From Akkermansiaceae bacterium (GTDB lineage: Bacteria > Verrucomicrobiota > Verrucomicrobiia > Verrucomicrobiales > DEV007), in assembly GCA_024233005.1 (NCBI GenBank), contig JACKQE010000003.1, forward strand, positions 62,001 to 126,000: a stretch of DNA of 64,000 nucleotides, in the 5' to 3' direction. The notes under the pieces were generated by a model. It was not told where the DNA came from. It made no database searches and saw only the letters and a list, made by a program, of their open reading frames with translations. A program made the position numbers and the translations under genes. How positions within the stretch are numbered: the stretch's first letter is position 1; each line of letters starts with the position of its first letter. Shown here piece by piece: positions 17,326-26,705 of this stretch.

Positions 17326-19143
17326 TTGGACACTCCTACCCCAGCGCGGGTTCCTGCAGCCCCGCCCCCACCCGGACTGGGGGCTTCCCTGGCCCTCTTT
17401 CTGGCCATGGCGGCTCCGTGGCGGTGGCGACTCGTGTTGGCATCACTGGCCAGCGCCGCCGCGATCGCCGGCTATCTGGTGTTCGGCCATTTGTCAGGAG
17501 CCATGGTGGATCTCACCGTCGGACCGGGAAGGGAATCGCCCTTGGCGCATCTCATGTCCGGCATCGACCAACTGGGCCTCCGTCTCTTCCTCACCCTCCT
17601 CCTCACGCTCGCCTCCACCTATATCGAGGCGGCAGGGTTCACCGAGGTGGGGGAACGCGCCGCCGCCCGGCTCCGGGAGCGTCTTCATGGTCACCTGCTG
17701 TCACTCCCGATGACTTTTTTTTCCAAGGAACGGTCGGGCGAACTGGCCAGTCGGCTGCTCGCGGATGGCGCGCTCCTCCAGGAGTCCTGGACCACCGACC
17801 TCCGGCAAGGGGTGAAACACATCTGCCTGGCGGTGGGGTCTCTGGCACTGCTGTTCTTGACAGCCCCCCGCTTGGCGCTCTATCTGGTTCTCACGGTGCC
17901 GCCAACGGTGGTGGCGGGATTGTTTTTCGGCCGTCTCATCCGGGAGCGTTCCGCTGAGACGCAGCAGAAATTGGCAGAATCGTCCGTGATCGGGGAGGAG
18001 TCGCTCCAGAACATCGTTGGTGTCAAAGCCTGTTCCAGTGAGACTTGGGAGTCCGCGCGCTATGCCAACGCAGTGGGCCGATTTGTTGAACTCGCAGTCT
18101 CCGTCGGACGACGGCGGGCGGCTTTCGTCTGCGTCATCGCCCTGATCGCCATGTCCTGCATGCTGGGGCTGTTGTGGCAGGGCTCGCGGCAGATCGCAGC
18201 TCACCTCATTTCACCCGGCGAGTTCACCAGCTTCATGTTCTATCTCGCCCTCCTGGGTAATGCCGCCGGGGGCTTGGGTGAGCTGGTGGGAAGAATCCAG
18301 CGGATGGCCGGCGCCGCCGGCCGCATCCAGAGCCTGCTGGCGGAAAGTCCGGAAGCCGCGCAAACCGGTTGGCAGCCTCCGCCCGGGAATGGTCCCGTCC
18401 GGCTCCTGGGGGGAGTGGCTTACCGCGGAGCCAGCTTCGCCTATCCTTCGCGCCCGGAACAGGCTGTATTGAAGAATTTCAACCTGACCATCGACCCCGG
18501 AGAAAGGGTCGCCTTGGTCGGTCCGAGCGGCTCGGGAAAGTCCACCGCAGCGACTCTGCTCTTCCGTCTCTATGACCCCGCTGACGGCCAAATAACCATC
18601 GATGGGCGGGATCTGAGGGACTATGCGGCTTCCTGGCTGCGAAGCCAGATGGCCTTGGTTCCGCAGGATATCCAGCTGTTCGGCGGTTCAGTCAGGGAAA
18701 ACATTGCCTATGGGAGGCCCGAAGCCACACTGGAGGAGATCCAGGAGGCGGCCCGCCGTGCCCAGGCGGAAGAGTTTATTAGCCGCCTCCCCCAAAAGTA
18801 TGACACCCGCCTTGGAGATCGTGGTTGGCAACTTTCGGGAGGACAACGGCAACGTCTCGCTATCGCACGGGCCATTCTGAAAAATCCCGCAATCCTGGTC
18901 CTGGATGAAGCCACCAGTGCGCTGGACCATGAGAGCGAACGACTCGTTCAAGCTGCCCTCGAAGAATTGATGCGCGACCGGACCACTCTGATTATTTCCC
19001 ACCGGTTGGGAGCGTTGCGCGAGGCCGCCAGGATTGCGGTGATGAATGAAGGAGCCATCGTCGCGGAAGGAACCCACACCGACCTCCTGTCACGAAGCGC
19101 CTTCTACCGGCAACTCTGCCAGCAGGATGCTGATCCCCGCTGA
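17326..19143 (+). CDS. MsbA-type ABC exporter (fused membrane and ATPase domains)
   Basis: The 605-residue half-transporter has a six-helix type IV membrane domain (about 25-330). The ATPase domain follows, with Walker A GPSGSGKST near 399, the Q-loop VPQDIQLF, the signature LSGGQRQR near 503, Walker B ILVLDEATSALD and the switch histidine in IISHRLG. Such homodimeric exporters move lipids, lipid A or drugs. The substrate is not shown by context. The frame begins at a TTG (17326). The only nearby ATG, at 17407, would remove the first 27 residues and still keep the membrane domain. The Pro-rich N-terminus gives no help. Confidence 0.88.
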   Translation: MDTPTPARVPAAPPPPGLGASLALFLAMAAPWRWRLVLASLASAAAIAGYLVFGHLSGAMVDLTVGPGRESPLAHLMSGIDQLGLRLFLTLLLTLASTYIEAAGFTEVGERAAARLRERLHGHLLSLPMTFFSKERSGELASRLLADGALLQESWTTDLRQGVKHICLAVGSLALLFLTAPRLALYLVLTVPPTVVAGLFFGRLIRERSAETQQKLAESSVIGEESLQNIVGVKACSSETWESARYANAVGRFVELAVSVGRRRAAFVCVIALIAMSCMLGLLWQGSRQIAAHLISPGEFTSFMFYLALLGNAAGGLGELVGRIQRMAGAAGRIQSLLAESPEAAQTGWQPPPGNGPVRLLGGVAYRGASFAYPSRPEQAVLKNFNLTIDPGERVALVGPSGSGKSTAATLLFRLYDPADGQITIDGRDLRDYAASWLRSQMALVPQDIQLFGGSVRENIAYGRPEATLEEIQEAARRAQAEEFISRLPQKYDTRLGDRGWQLSGGQRQRLAIARAILKNPAILVLDEATSALDHESERLVQAALEELMRDRTTLIISHRLGALREAARIAVMNEGAIVAEGTHTDLLSRSAFYRQLCQQDADPR

Positions 19144-19182
19144 ACTCGCCTGTTGGCAGCAGGGTTCCATCCCAGCATCAAC

Positions 19183-19422
19183 TCAGGAGACCAAATCTTC
19201 CGAGACCACAGAATGCTGCTCACGGCAGGAAAGGGCTCGGGCCTGCGCCACCACAATCAATTCATCCATCTCATAGCGGTAACTGTGGCAGTTCGGGCAA
19301 ATCGCCACTTTTGCCGCCACGATGGAGTCGCACCCCAGACAGACCTTGTACTGTTCGGGATTCCTCTCAATCCGCCGAGCTCTCTTGGCCCTTTCCAACA
19401 ACACTGTTTCCTCGTTCGCCAT
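19183..19422 (-). CDS. small zinc-ribbon protein
   Basis: This 79-residue protein has two CxxC pairs, VCLGC and ICPNC, spaced 14-15 residues apart, as in a zinc ribbon. An N-terminal Arg/Glu-rich helix (LLERAKRARRIERNPEQYK) precedes it. Similar small proteins are common in Verrucomicrobia, but no function is known to me. Nucleic-acid binding would be a reasonable guess. The ATG at 19422 was chosen over a longer frame to 19551 because the upstream part is poor in coding character and overlaps the promoter region of the divergent porin-like gene. Confidence 0.7.
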   Translation of the reverse strand: MANEETVLLERAKRARRIERNPEQYKVCLGCDSIVAAKVAICPNCHSYRYEMDELIVVAQARALSCREQHSVVSEDLVS

Positions 19423-19782
19423 AAGAAATGAATGGCAAACCGTAACCGAATTGGCGCATTTTCGCAAACACGAATTTGAATTACTGGAAATTTCGCGGAT
19501 TTGAAAATTTCCATTGACCGCCGCAATCGCGCCAGCGTTTGACCAAGACATGCCGGCTTAGTATGCGAAGAATCCCCTAAATTTAAGTCAACTCCGGGAA
19601 CGGATGATCTCCCCGGCAAAAATGTGCAGGTAAAAAGTCGCAAGGTTGCAACGTTCCCGGCCGGGATTCGCGATTTTGAACTTGCAAAGATTCCTTAAAA
19701 ACGCCAGCAATGGGCCGTTCAAGTCTGGACAGGTGACAATACTGTCACAGACACACAAAACCAACCAAGGGAGAATAAAAGA
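19423..19782. other. 360-base intergenic region with the porin-like gene leader
   Basis: This region separates the zinc-ribbon gene from the divergent outer-membrane barrel gene. It is more AT-rich than its surroundings. It holds several A/T-rich tracts and a TGACA-N4-TGTCA palindrome at 19733-19748. A Shine-Dalgarno-like GGGAGA lies just before the ATG at 19783. I found no convincing -35/-10 pair and no open reading frame worth calling. The AT-rich composition and length fit a promoter for a highly expressed outer-membrane protein. Confidence 0.45.
19733..19748. promoter_or_regulatory. palindrome in the porin-like gene leader
   Basis: GTGACA and TGTCAC form a perfect 6-bp inverted repeat with a 4-bp spacer (ATAC), 34 bases before the ATG at 19783. 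It could be a binding site for a dimeric regulator. No cognate regulator can be named from the sequence. Confidence 0.35.
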
Positions 19783-20526
19783 ATGAAGTTGAAAACAAGT
19801 ATGCTCACGGCGCTGGGAGTCTTCGCACTCGCCTCAGCAAACGCCGGAGAGAAAGCGGTCTGCTGCGCCCCCACGCCAGCCGACCTTGGCGTCACCCTCG
19901 GAGTCGGCTACGACTCGCATTACATCTTCCGCGGAGTCAACAATGGCGAAAACGCCATCTGGACTTCGCTTGATTATGCGATTCCCAGCACGCCCCTGAG
20001 CGTTGGCGTTCGCTACATCAACCCCACCGATGGTGGAGTGGCCAATCCATGGCACGGTGACGAGTTGGACCTGTCCCTCCGCGCCAGCCAGGATGTCGGC
20101 TTTGCCACGGTTTGGGTTGGATACACCGCTTACCTGTTCCCGGAAAATGCCGGCCGCAACGGTGGCGATGCCACTCATGAAGTTGGTCTCGGCCTTGCCA
20201 AGTCCCTTGGCGTCGTGGATCTCGGAGTCGCAGCTTACTACGACTTCGAAATCGACGGATGGTTCTTCGACCTCAACGGATCCAAGTCCATCGCCATCAC
20301 CGACGGCATCGACGTCAAGCTCAGCGCCGGAATCACCTACGGCGTTGACTACTGGACCAACGGCAGTGGCTTCAACAACGTTTACCTGCGCGCTGGCGTG
20401 CCGGTCAAACTGTGCGAACGGGCCACCCTCGAGCCCTACCTTGGCGCGACCTTCGCGCTCGACCAGATTGACGCTTTCCAGGACGACCAGCTCTTCGGCG
20501 GTGTCAGCCTGAACGTGACCTTCTGA
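19783..20526 (+). CDS. outer-membrane beta-barrel protein
   Basis: The 247-residue protein has a signal peptide (hydrophobic run to residue 21, cut site near ANAGE). A mature part with alternating hydrophobic strands and a C-terminal aromatic residue (SLNVTF) follows. That is the pattern of an outer-membrane beta-barrel. Strand-like stretches include VTLGVGYDSHYIFRG, VGVRYINP, VWVGYTAYLF, LGVAAYYDFEID and AGITYGVDYW. The GxxxDSxYIFRG pattern is seen in several putative porin/TorF-like barrels of PVC and other bacteria. The transported solute is unknown. It has a purine-rich ribosome-binding site (GGGAGA) and a strong terminator, so it is probably monocistronic and well expressed. Confidence 0.75.
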   Translation: MKLKTSMLTALGVFALASANAGEKAVCCAPTPADLGVTLGVGYDSHYIFRGVNNGENAIWTSLDYAIPSTPLSVGVRYINPTDGGVANPWHGDELDLSLRASQDVGFATVWVGYTAYLFPENAGRNGGDATHEVGLGLAKSLGVVDLGVAAYYDFEIDGWFFDLNGSKSIAITDGIDVKLSAGITYGVDYWTNGSGFNNVYLRAGVPVKLCERATLEPYLGATFALDQIDAFQDDQLFGGVSLNVTF

Positions 20527-20556
20527 TTGCAAGGTTTGTCTGTTGTTTCAATGCAG

Positions 20557-20595
20557 CCGGTTCCCTCTGTTGCAGAGGGAACCGGTTTTTGTTTT
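20557..20595 (+). terminator. strong Rho-independent terminator after the porin-like gene
   Basis: CCGGTTCCCTCT (20557-20568) pairs perfectly with AGAGGGAACCGG (20574-20585) across a five-base loop. It is followed by TTTTT-G-TTTT. The 12-bp GC-rich stem and the T-run are the classical signature. Confidence 0.9.
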
Positions 20596-20623
20596 CGGCC
20601 TGCGCCTCTGTTCATCAGGCCGG

Positions 20624-21316
20624 CTACTTCTCCTCCAGCAATTCCCGCTCCAGTTCGCGGTGCCTTTTCAACAGGCGGCGACACCATTCCAGCCTGAGCC
20701 GGTCGCTGTCTGCCGAGGGAAGCTTCCAATCGATCCCCGAATCGCGCATCCGGTCGGCAAGACGGGCCATGGTCAAAGCCAGCGCGACTGAAATATTGAA
20801 GCTCTGAGTGAACCCCTGCATCGGCAGATGGAGACGGAGGTCGCAGCCGGCAAGAGCCGCGGCCGACAGGCCACTGCCCTCGGTGCCAAACAAAACCGCC
20901 ACCGGTTGAGTCAACGGAAGTGTTTCCGGCGTGTGGCATTCCACCCCGGCACTCGCTTCGTCCTCCGCTACGGTTGCCACCAGAAGGTATCCTTGCTCCC
21001 GTAACGTCCCGATCCAACCGGGAGGATCCGCCCGATGCCGCCACAGACTGAGCCATTTGGAAGCTCCCTGGTCCACGGCCGGATCAACTTTCCAAGCATG
21101 GCGGCCTTCGATCACATGGATGTCCTGGACGCCCAGGCTTTCACACGTCCTCAAACAGGCTGAGGCATTGTGGGCTTGAAACAAATCCTCCAGCACCACG
21201 CTGAGGTGCCGGGTGCGGCAGGAGAGCACCCTCTGCATCATCTCCTGTCGTTCCGGCGATAACAGGGCGGTTAATCCATCCGCGAGAAAACGGACCACCG
21301 CCGCGTCATCTGGCAT
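20624..21316 (-). CDS. trmH: SpoU-family RNA 2'-O-methyltransferase, TrmH-like
   Basis: TrmH methylates the 2'-O of G18 in tRNA using SAM. The 230-residue protein has the N-terminal helix-rich segment and the catalytic RNA-binding stretch NASACLRTCESLGVQDIHVI. The SpoU knot motifs are FGTEGSGLSAAAL and LPMQGFTQSFNISVALAL. A C-terminal Arg/Leu-rich helix follows, matching TrmH's length (about 229). The ATG at 21316 was chosen to match family length; an ATG at 21364 would add 16 basic residues. It lies downstream of metG on the same strand, so both concern tRNA. Related SpoU rRNA methyltransferases are an alternative. Confidence 0.85.
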   Translation of the reverse strand: MPDDAAVVRFLADGLTALLSPERQEMMQRVLSCRTRHLSVVLEDLFQAHNASACLRTCESLGVQDIHVIEGRHAWKVDPAVDQGASKWLSLWRHRADPPGWIGTLREQGYLLVATVAEDEASAGVECHTPETLPLTQPVAVLFGTEGSGLSAAALAGCDLRLHLPMQGFTQSFNISVALALTMARLADRMRDSGIDWKLPSADSDRLRLEWCRRLLKRHRELERELLEEK

Positions 21317-21440
21317 GGCGGCCGGTGGCAGGGGTGAGCGTTTCCGAAGGTGGCGGTTGCGCATGGGAAAATACCCGGCATTCGAAACCCGCGCCTCGCA
21401 GCATTGGGGCCTAACAGGTTCCTCAAGATGCCAACGAACC

Positions 21441-23477
21441 TCAGTGGACCCGTTGTCCCGGTTCGGCACCGGCATCGGGACTGAGCAAAAAGATGTCTTT
21501 TCCTCCGGGACCGGCCGCGATGACCATGCCCTCACTGAGACCGAATTTCATCTGCCGAGGGGCCAGATTGGCCACGACCACGACGAGCCTTCCGACAAGT
21601 TGTTGGGGATCATAAGCCGCTTTGATGCCCGCGAACACCTGACGCCGGGTATCCCCTCCCAAGCCCAAGGTCAGACGCACCAGTTTGCGGGCTTCGGGAA
21701 CCTCGTCCGCCGCGAGCACGCGCGCGACCCTCAAATCCACCTTGGCAAAGTCATCAATCGTGATCTCCCCGGCGATCGGCTCGGCCTCCAGCCAACTCCC
21801 CGAATCCACCGTGATGGGAGCCGGAGCGGTTTGAGCTTCGGAGGCAGCTTCTTCCATGCTTTCGTCCATCATGGCCTGCACTTTCTTGGGATCGACGCGC
21901 TGCAGGAGATGCTGGAATTTCCCCACCGAGGTGCCGGTGAGTGGCGTTGCCGCCGCCTGCCAGGAATCCATCGGCGCATTGAGCAAGCGTCCGGTCGCCT
22001 CCGCCAATCCCGGCAACACCGGCGCCAGATAAAGCGCGAGCTGGCGGTAAAGGTTCAAGGCCACCGTGCAGACATCCTGAAGCCGCTGGGCCATGGACTC
22101 GTCCTTGCGCAACTCCCAGGGAGCATTGGCCTCGACATAAGGATTCGCCCGGTCGGCAAGCTCCATGATCAGCCGCATCGCCTTTCCATAATCTCCGGCC
22201 TCGTAGCAGGCCGCCAAGGCATCCCCCTGGGACACCGCGTGCGCGAAAAGGCCGCCATCGTCCGGGTAGACTGCCGAGAGCCCGGTGGCTTCGACAAAGC
22301 GCGCGGTGCGGCTCGCCAGATTAACCACCTTTCCGACCAGGTCCGAATTCACCCGGGCGATGAATTCTTCCACATTGAGATCCAGATCCTCGACCCGGCT
22401 GGAGAGCTTGGTCGCGTAGTAGTACCGCAGATAGGCCGGATCAAGGTGCTCGAGATATTTCGAGGCCTGGATGAAGGTGCCCTTGGACTTGGACATCTTC
22501 TCCCCGTTCACATTGAGAAAGCCGTGGATGTGCACGAACCGCGGGAGATTGAACCCCGACTTCTTCAGCATCACCGGCCAGAAGAGGGTATGAAAATACT
22601 GGATATCCTTGCCGATGAAGTGGTGCACTTCGGTTTCATCGTTGCGCCACCACGTGTCGAAATCTTCTCCGTGCTCTCGGCACCACTCCAGGGTCGTGCC
22701 GAGATAGCCGATCGGCGCGTCATACCAGACATACCAATAATTCCCCGGGCTGTCGGGAATCTCGAATCCAAAATACGGCGCGGGCCGCGAAATATCCCAA
22801 TCCCGGAGGGGCTCCTGGAGAAAGAAATTCCGCAGATAATTGGCGCTTTCCTCCGGCATGACCCCGCTCTGGGTCCACTCCAACAGAAACGGGCGTTCCT
22901 TTTCGATCTGGACGAACAAATGCGAGGCGGTCCGCACCTCCGGCCGCGTCCCGGAGAGCGTGCTCACCGGATCGATCAGGTCCGCCGGAGTGTAGGTGGA
23001 TCCGCAGACACTGCAATTGTCTCCCGGCTGGTCGGTGGCGCGGCATTTCGGACAGGTCCCTCGGACGAATCGGTCCGCGAGGAAAGTGCCCGCTTGGGGG
23101 TCGAAGAGCTGGGCGACGTCCTTCTCCACGATCAGATCCGTCTTTCGCAGTCCGGACCAGATTTCATGACAGACCTCACGGGTGGCTTCGCCATGGGTGC
23201 TCCCATAGCGGTCGAAGGCGATGCCAAAGCCCGCAAAGTCACGCTCGTGGGCAGCCTGCATTTCCGCGATGACTTCCGTCTCGGGCCGTCCTTCGCGCTG
23301 CGCGCGCTGGGTGATCGCCGTGCCGTGGGTGTCGTCCGCACAGAAATAGAGGCACCGGTGCCCCTGCATTTTCTGAAACCTCACCCAGATATCGGTCTGC
23401 AAATACTCCACGAGATGGCCGAGATGAATGTGGCCATTGGCGTAAGGAAGGGCGGAAGTGACAAGGAGGCGGCGCAT
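21441..23477 (-). CDS. metG: methionyl-tRNA synthetase with C-terminal tRNA-binding domain
   Basis: MetG charges tRNA-Met. The 678-residue protein has the class I signatures HIHLGH (16-21) and KMSKS (327-331). A zinc-binding insert carries CPKC and CSVC pairs in the knuckle region around 145-165. A C-terminal EMAP/Arc1p-like OB domain starts near ITIDDFAKVDLRVARVL and ends the protein. Domain order and length match the dimeric bacterial form. The ATG at 23477 is directly followed by RRLLVTSALPYANG, the usual N-terminus, so the start is secure. trmH follows downstream. Confidence 0.97.
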   Translation of the reverse strand: MRRLLVTSALPYANGHIHLGHLVEYLQTDIWVRFQKMQGHRCLYFCADDTHGTAITQRAQREGRPETEVIAEMQAAHERDFAGFGIAFDRYGSTHGEATREVCHEIWSGLRKTDLIVEKDVAQLFDPQAGTFLADRFVRGTCPKCRATDQPGDNCSVCGSTYTPADLIDPVSTLSGTRPEVRTASHLFVQIEKERPFLLEWTQSGVMPEESANYLRNFFLQEPLRDWDISRPAPYFGFEIPDSPGNYWYVWYDAPIGYLGTTLEWCREHGEDFDTWWRNDETEVHHFIGKDIQYFHTLFWPVMLKKSGFNLPRFVHIHGFLNVNGEKMSKSKGTFIQASKYLEHLDPAYLRYYYATKLSSRVEDLDLNVEEFIARVNSDLVGKVVNLASRTARFVEATGLSAVYPDDGGLFAHAVSQGDALAACYEAGDYGKAMRLIMELADRANPYVEANAPWELRKDESMAQRLQDVCTVALNLYRQLALYLAPVLPGLAEATGRLLNAPMDSWQAAATPLTGTSVGKFQHLLQRVDPKKVQAMMDESMEEAASEAQTAPAPITVDSGSWLEAEPIAGEITIDDFAKVDLRVARVLAADEVPEARKLVRLTLGLGGDTRRQVFAGIKAAYDPQQLVGRLVVVVANLAPRQMKFGLSEGMVIAAGPGGKDIFLLSPDAGAEPGQRVH

Positions 23478-23723
23478 GGTGAGGGCAAAGGCGCACTATA
23501 CCCCGGAATCGGGCGGCGACAAGGAGAGGCCGGTTCGTCCGACGCGGAGTGTCAAGCGACTCCATGCGCGAGGCCGAACCCTCCCGGGCAGCCCAACCCG
23601 GATCCCACTCCTTCGCGCAATTCGCCGATGTCATCGGTTCCTCAGATTGACGGAGCCACACTCCGGCATGTAGAGTCCCATACTGGCCGTCGGCAGCGTC
23701 CGACGGCCGGAGTGACCCGGACC

Positions 23724-25094
23724 ATGGCGACTCCCCCACCTGAACTCGAACCCCTGCGGGGCAAACGCATCGTTTATCTCACGGCCGGAGCGGCGGGGAT
23801 GTTCTGCGGTTCCTGTCTGCGGGACAATGCCGCGGCAGCCGGGCTCCGGTCGCTCGGTTTGGACCTCGAAGTTCCCTTGGTCCCGCTCTACACCCCGATC
23901 CGCACGGACGAAGCGGATCTCAGTGTGGACCAGGTTTTCTTCGGCGGCATCAATGTCTACCTGCAGCAGAAAATTCCCCTCTTCCGGCATCTGCCAGCGT
24001 TTCTCGATCATTGGCTGGACCGCCCCGGCCTGCTGCGGCGTGTCTCTTCGCACGCGGTGAGTATCGATCCCAAGGCCCTTGGCGAACTCACCCTCTCCAT
24101 GATCCGCGGGGAACATGGGAACCAACGCAAGGAAATGCGGCGTCTCGTCCACTGGATGCAAACGGAGTCGGTCCCGGACGCGGTGTGTCTGACCAATTTG
24201 CTCGTCGGCGGCTGCATTCCGGGCATCCGTCGTGAACTGGGAGTGCCGGTGGTGGTCACGCTGCAGGGGGACGATGTCTTTCTCGACGCTCTGGCGGAGC
24301 CCTGGCGGTCCCGGGTGATCGAGGAAATGCGTCTCCTGGCGACACAGGTGGATGGTTTCTTTGTCTTCAATGACGACTATGCCGCGCGGATGGCGAACCT
24401 GCTGGACCTCCCGCCGGAAAAACTCTGGCGGATCCCGCTCGGCATCGACACGACCGACTATCTGCCGCTCGCCGAGGCACGCTTCGCGGGAGCTCCTGCC
24501 TCAGCCCAAGATCCGGTCACAATCGGGTATTTTGCGAGACTGTGCCGTGAGAAGGGTTTTGACCTCCTCGTCGATGCCTGGATCCGCCTGTGTGGTCAGC
24601 GCCGCACCAGTCATCCCGGCACTCCCCTACCCAGGTTACGAGCGGGAGGTTGGCTCCCGCAGACACCCGCTTCCTACCTCCCGGACCAGGCAGAAAAGAT
24701 CCGCCTCGCCGGCTTGTCCGAACATTTTGAGTATGTCGGAGCGCCCGAGCGGGAAGGCAAGCTCGACTTCCTCCGCGCCACCGACCTCTTTTGCGTTCCG
24801 GCACATTTCTGCGAACCAAAAGGTCTCTATGCACTGGAAGCGATGGCCTCCGGACTGCCGGTGGTGGGCCCCGACCACGGCGCGTTTCCGCCCATGATCC
24901 ACCAATCCGGCGGGGGACGGCTCCATGAAGCAAACAACGCCGCCGACCTCGCCCGGGTCCTCGGCGGCCTCCTCGATTCCCCTGCGGAGCGTTTGCACCT
25001 GGGGCGGGCCGGTCAGGAGTGGGTCGCTCGCTCGGCAACCCGCCAGATCATGGCCGAAGGCACTGCCCGGAAGCTGGCAGTCTTGTTTACCTGA
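23724..25094 (+). CDS. GT4-family glycosyltransferase
   Basis: The 456-residue protein has the GT-B fold pattern of family 4 glycosyltransferases. The N-terminal domain has the loop AGAAGMFCGSCLRDN and a Rossmann-like PVVVTLQGDDVFLD. The C-terminal domain has ITIGYFARLCREKGFD-like sequence and the nucleotide-sugar site FCEPKGLYALEAMASGLPVV, where the EPKGLYALEA stretch corresponds to the usual EPxGxxxLEA. The donor and acceptor are not known. It may act in surface polysaccharide or glycolipid synthesis. The frame is open far upstream across metG, but the gene-like part begins at the ATG at 23724, so that start was used. Confidence 0.88.
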   Translation: MATPPPELEPLRGKRIVYLTAGAAGMFCGSCLRDNAAAAGLRSLGLDLEVPLVPLYTPIRTDEADLSVDQVFFGGINVYLQQKIPLFRHLPAFLDHWLDRPGLLRRVSSHAVSIDPKALGELTLSMIRGEHGNQRKEMRRLVHWMQTESVPDAVCLTNLLVGGCIPGIRRELGVPVVVTLQGDDVFLDALAEPWRSRVIEEMRLLATQVDGFFVFNDDYAARMANLLDLPPEKLWRIPLGIDTTDYLPLAEARFAGAPASAQDPVTIGYFARLCREKGFDLLVDAWIRLCGQRRTSHPGTPLPRLRAGGWLPQTPASYLPDQAEKIRLAGLSEHFEYVGAPEREGKLDFLRATDLFCVPAHFCEPKGLYALEAMASGLPVVGPDHGAFPPMIHQSGGGRLHEANNAADLARVLGGLLDSPAERLHLGRAGQEWVARSATRQIMAEGTARKLAVLFT

Positions 25095-25096
25095 GT

Positions 25097-25834
25097 TCAG
25101 TCCCCAATGCCTGGCTCGGCATCAAGGACTTCCCGTCCATAAAATTTGACTTTCCGACGGATCCGGTCCCGGCCGTTTTGTTCGCGCCACTGGTTGGTGT
25201 CGCGCAAGCTATAAACGCATCCGCAGTATTCCTGTTGGTAAAATTGCTCCCGCTTGGAAATTTCGATCATCCGCTGCGCTCCCCCCTGCTTCCGCCAGTT
25301 GAATGTCCAATACTGCATTCCGGGATACCGTGCCGCCGCCCGCTCCCCGCAGCCGTTGATCTGTTCCATGTTCTTCCAGCGGGAGATCGCCAGGGTGCTT
25401 GAGATCAGTGAGAATCCGTGCTCCTTGGCATAATCCGCGGTTCGTTCAAACCGCATGTCAAAACAGGAGGTGCACCGGGCCCCGCGCTCGGGCTCCCATT
25501 CCTGTCCCTGGGTGCGGTCGAACCAATTTTTCGCATCGTAATCCGCATCGATGAAATCCATGCCCAGTTTATCGGCATACCGGATGTTCTCCTGCTTGCG
25601 AATTTCGTATTCGTCCCGTGGATGGATGTTCGGATTGTAAAAATAGATCGTCGTCTTGATGCGCGATGCCACGAGGGCATCCATGATCTCTGCGGCGCAG
25701 GGAGCGCAGCAGGAGTGGAGCAGAAGCCGGTCCGAACCGTCCGGGGTCTGCAGCACGGAACGCTGGAAATTGTCCACCGAAAAACGGTCCATCGGAGCGG
25801 GCGTGGATGGGGCAGGGTCGACAGAGTCATTCAT
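25097..25834 (-). CDS. queH: epoxyqueuosine reductase QueH
   Basis: QueH performs the last step of queuosine synthesis in tRNA and replaces QueG in some bacteria. The 245-residue protein has the catalytic HSCCAPC motif (40-46), where Cys42 and Cys43 lie. Further cysteines are in RCTSCFDMRFERT and in the C-terminal CGCVYSLRDTNQWR, consistent with the iron-sulfur and zinc sites of the family. FYNPNIHPRDEYEIRKQE is the second conserved block. It lies convergent to the glycosyltransferase gene, with stops two bases apart. The ATG at 25834 was chosen because upstream extension reads like non-coding. Confidence 0.92.
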   Translation of the reverse strand: MNDSVDPAPSTPAPMDRFSVDNFQRSVLQTPDGSDRLLLHSCCAPCAAEIMDALVASRIKTTIYFYNPNIHPRDEYEIRKQENIRYADKLGMDFIDADYDAKNWFDRTQGQEWEPERGARCTSCFDMRFERTADYAKEHGFSLISSTLAISRWKNMEQINGCGERAAARYPGMQYWTFNWRKQGGAQRMIEISKREQFYQQEYCGCVYSLRDTNQWREQNGRDRIRRKVKFYGREVLDAEPGIGD

Positions 25835-25937
25835 GACAGAAACAGCGTGTGGAGCAGAATATACCCGGAGGGATTGCTTTTTCCACCCGCATGCCCCAGA
25901 ATAACCGATCCCGTAGACACCGAAAGACACAAAACCC

Positions 25938-26669
25938 ATGGGCGCACAGTGGAAACAGAAATGGCGTGAACTCGCCGCAGACAAAAAAGGCAAAGTCGTG
26001 GGCAAAATCGTCCGCGAAATCCAGGTCGCCGTGAAACTGGGCGGCCCGGTCCCGGAGTTCAATGCCCGCCTCGCTGCCACCATCGAGTCCGCCAAAAAGC
26101 AGAGCGTGACTCGAGACACCATCGAACGAGCCATCGCCAAAGCATCCGGCGTCGGGGGGGAAGGGGTGATTTATGAGGAAGTCGTTTTTGAAGGCTTCGC
26201 CCCGCACCGGGTTCCCGTCATCGTGGAGTGCTTCACCGAAAACAACAACCGCACCTCCACCGAAATCCGCGTCCTCTTTCGGGCCGGGAGTCTCGGCACC
26301 CGCGGTTCGGTCGGCTGGATGTTCAACCACTGCGGTCTGGTGGAAGCCCACCATCCCGACGCGACGCAGGACATTGAGGTCGCCGCACTGGAAGCCGAGG
26401 CCGATGAGGTGGAGCCGCTGGCATTGGATCCGGAGGATGAATCCGCCGTCGGTCATCTTGGCGCGCGTTTCATCGGTCCCACGGTGCAGCTCGATACCAT
26501 GACCAAAGCCCTCAAAGCCCTGGGCTGGACTGTGACCACCTCGGAGCTGACCTGGTTGCCCAAGGAATACCCCGAGCTGACGGAGGAACAGCAGGAAGAA
26601 GTCGGGAGGTTCCTCGCCGCGCTTGATGACCATCCCGACGTGCACCGGGTCCATGCGGCTCTGCAATGA
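25938..26669 (+). CDS. YebC/PmpR family protein
   Basis: YebC-family proteins act on translation of proline-rich stretches, or as DNA-binding regulators. The 243-residue protein has the family blocks KGKVVGKIVREIQVAVKLGG, ARLAATIESAKKQSVTRDTI and ERAIAKASG, then VFEGFAPHRVPVIVECFTENNNRT and GSVGWMFNHCG. Length fits. The N-terminus begins MGAQWKQKWRELAADKKGK rather than the usual MAGHSKWANIKHRK. That short, altered lead resembles the paralogous YeeN-like branch. It is divergent from queH (103 bases between starts) and converges with the FG-GAP gene. Confidence 0.85.
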   Translation: MGAQWKQKWRELAADKKGKVVGKIVREIQVAVKLGGPVPEFNARLAATIESAKKQSVTRDTIERAIAKASGVGGEGVIYEEVVFEGFAPHRVPVIVECFTENNNRTSTEIRVLFRAGSLGTRGSVGWMFNHCGLVEAHHPDATQDIEVAALEAEADEVEPLALDPEDESAVGHLGARFIGPTVQLDTMTKALKALGWTVTTSELTWLPKEYPELTEEQQEEVGRFLAALDDHPDVHRVHAALQ

Positions 26670-26705
26670 AGCAATTGGAGCCCGACCAAGACTCCCTCCC
26701 TGCCG

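Noticed and set aside
21213..23723. A frame of over 800 codons that stays open antisense to metG and runs into the glycosyltransferase
   Set aside because: It is a GC-rich shadow of metG, whose class I motifs are unambiguous. The glycosyltransferase begins at 23724.
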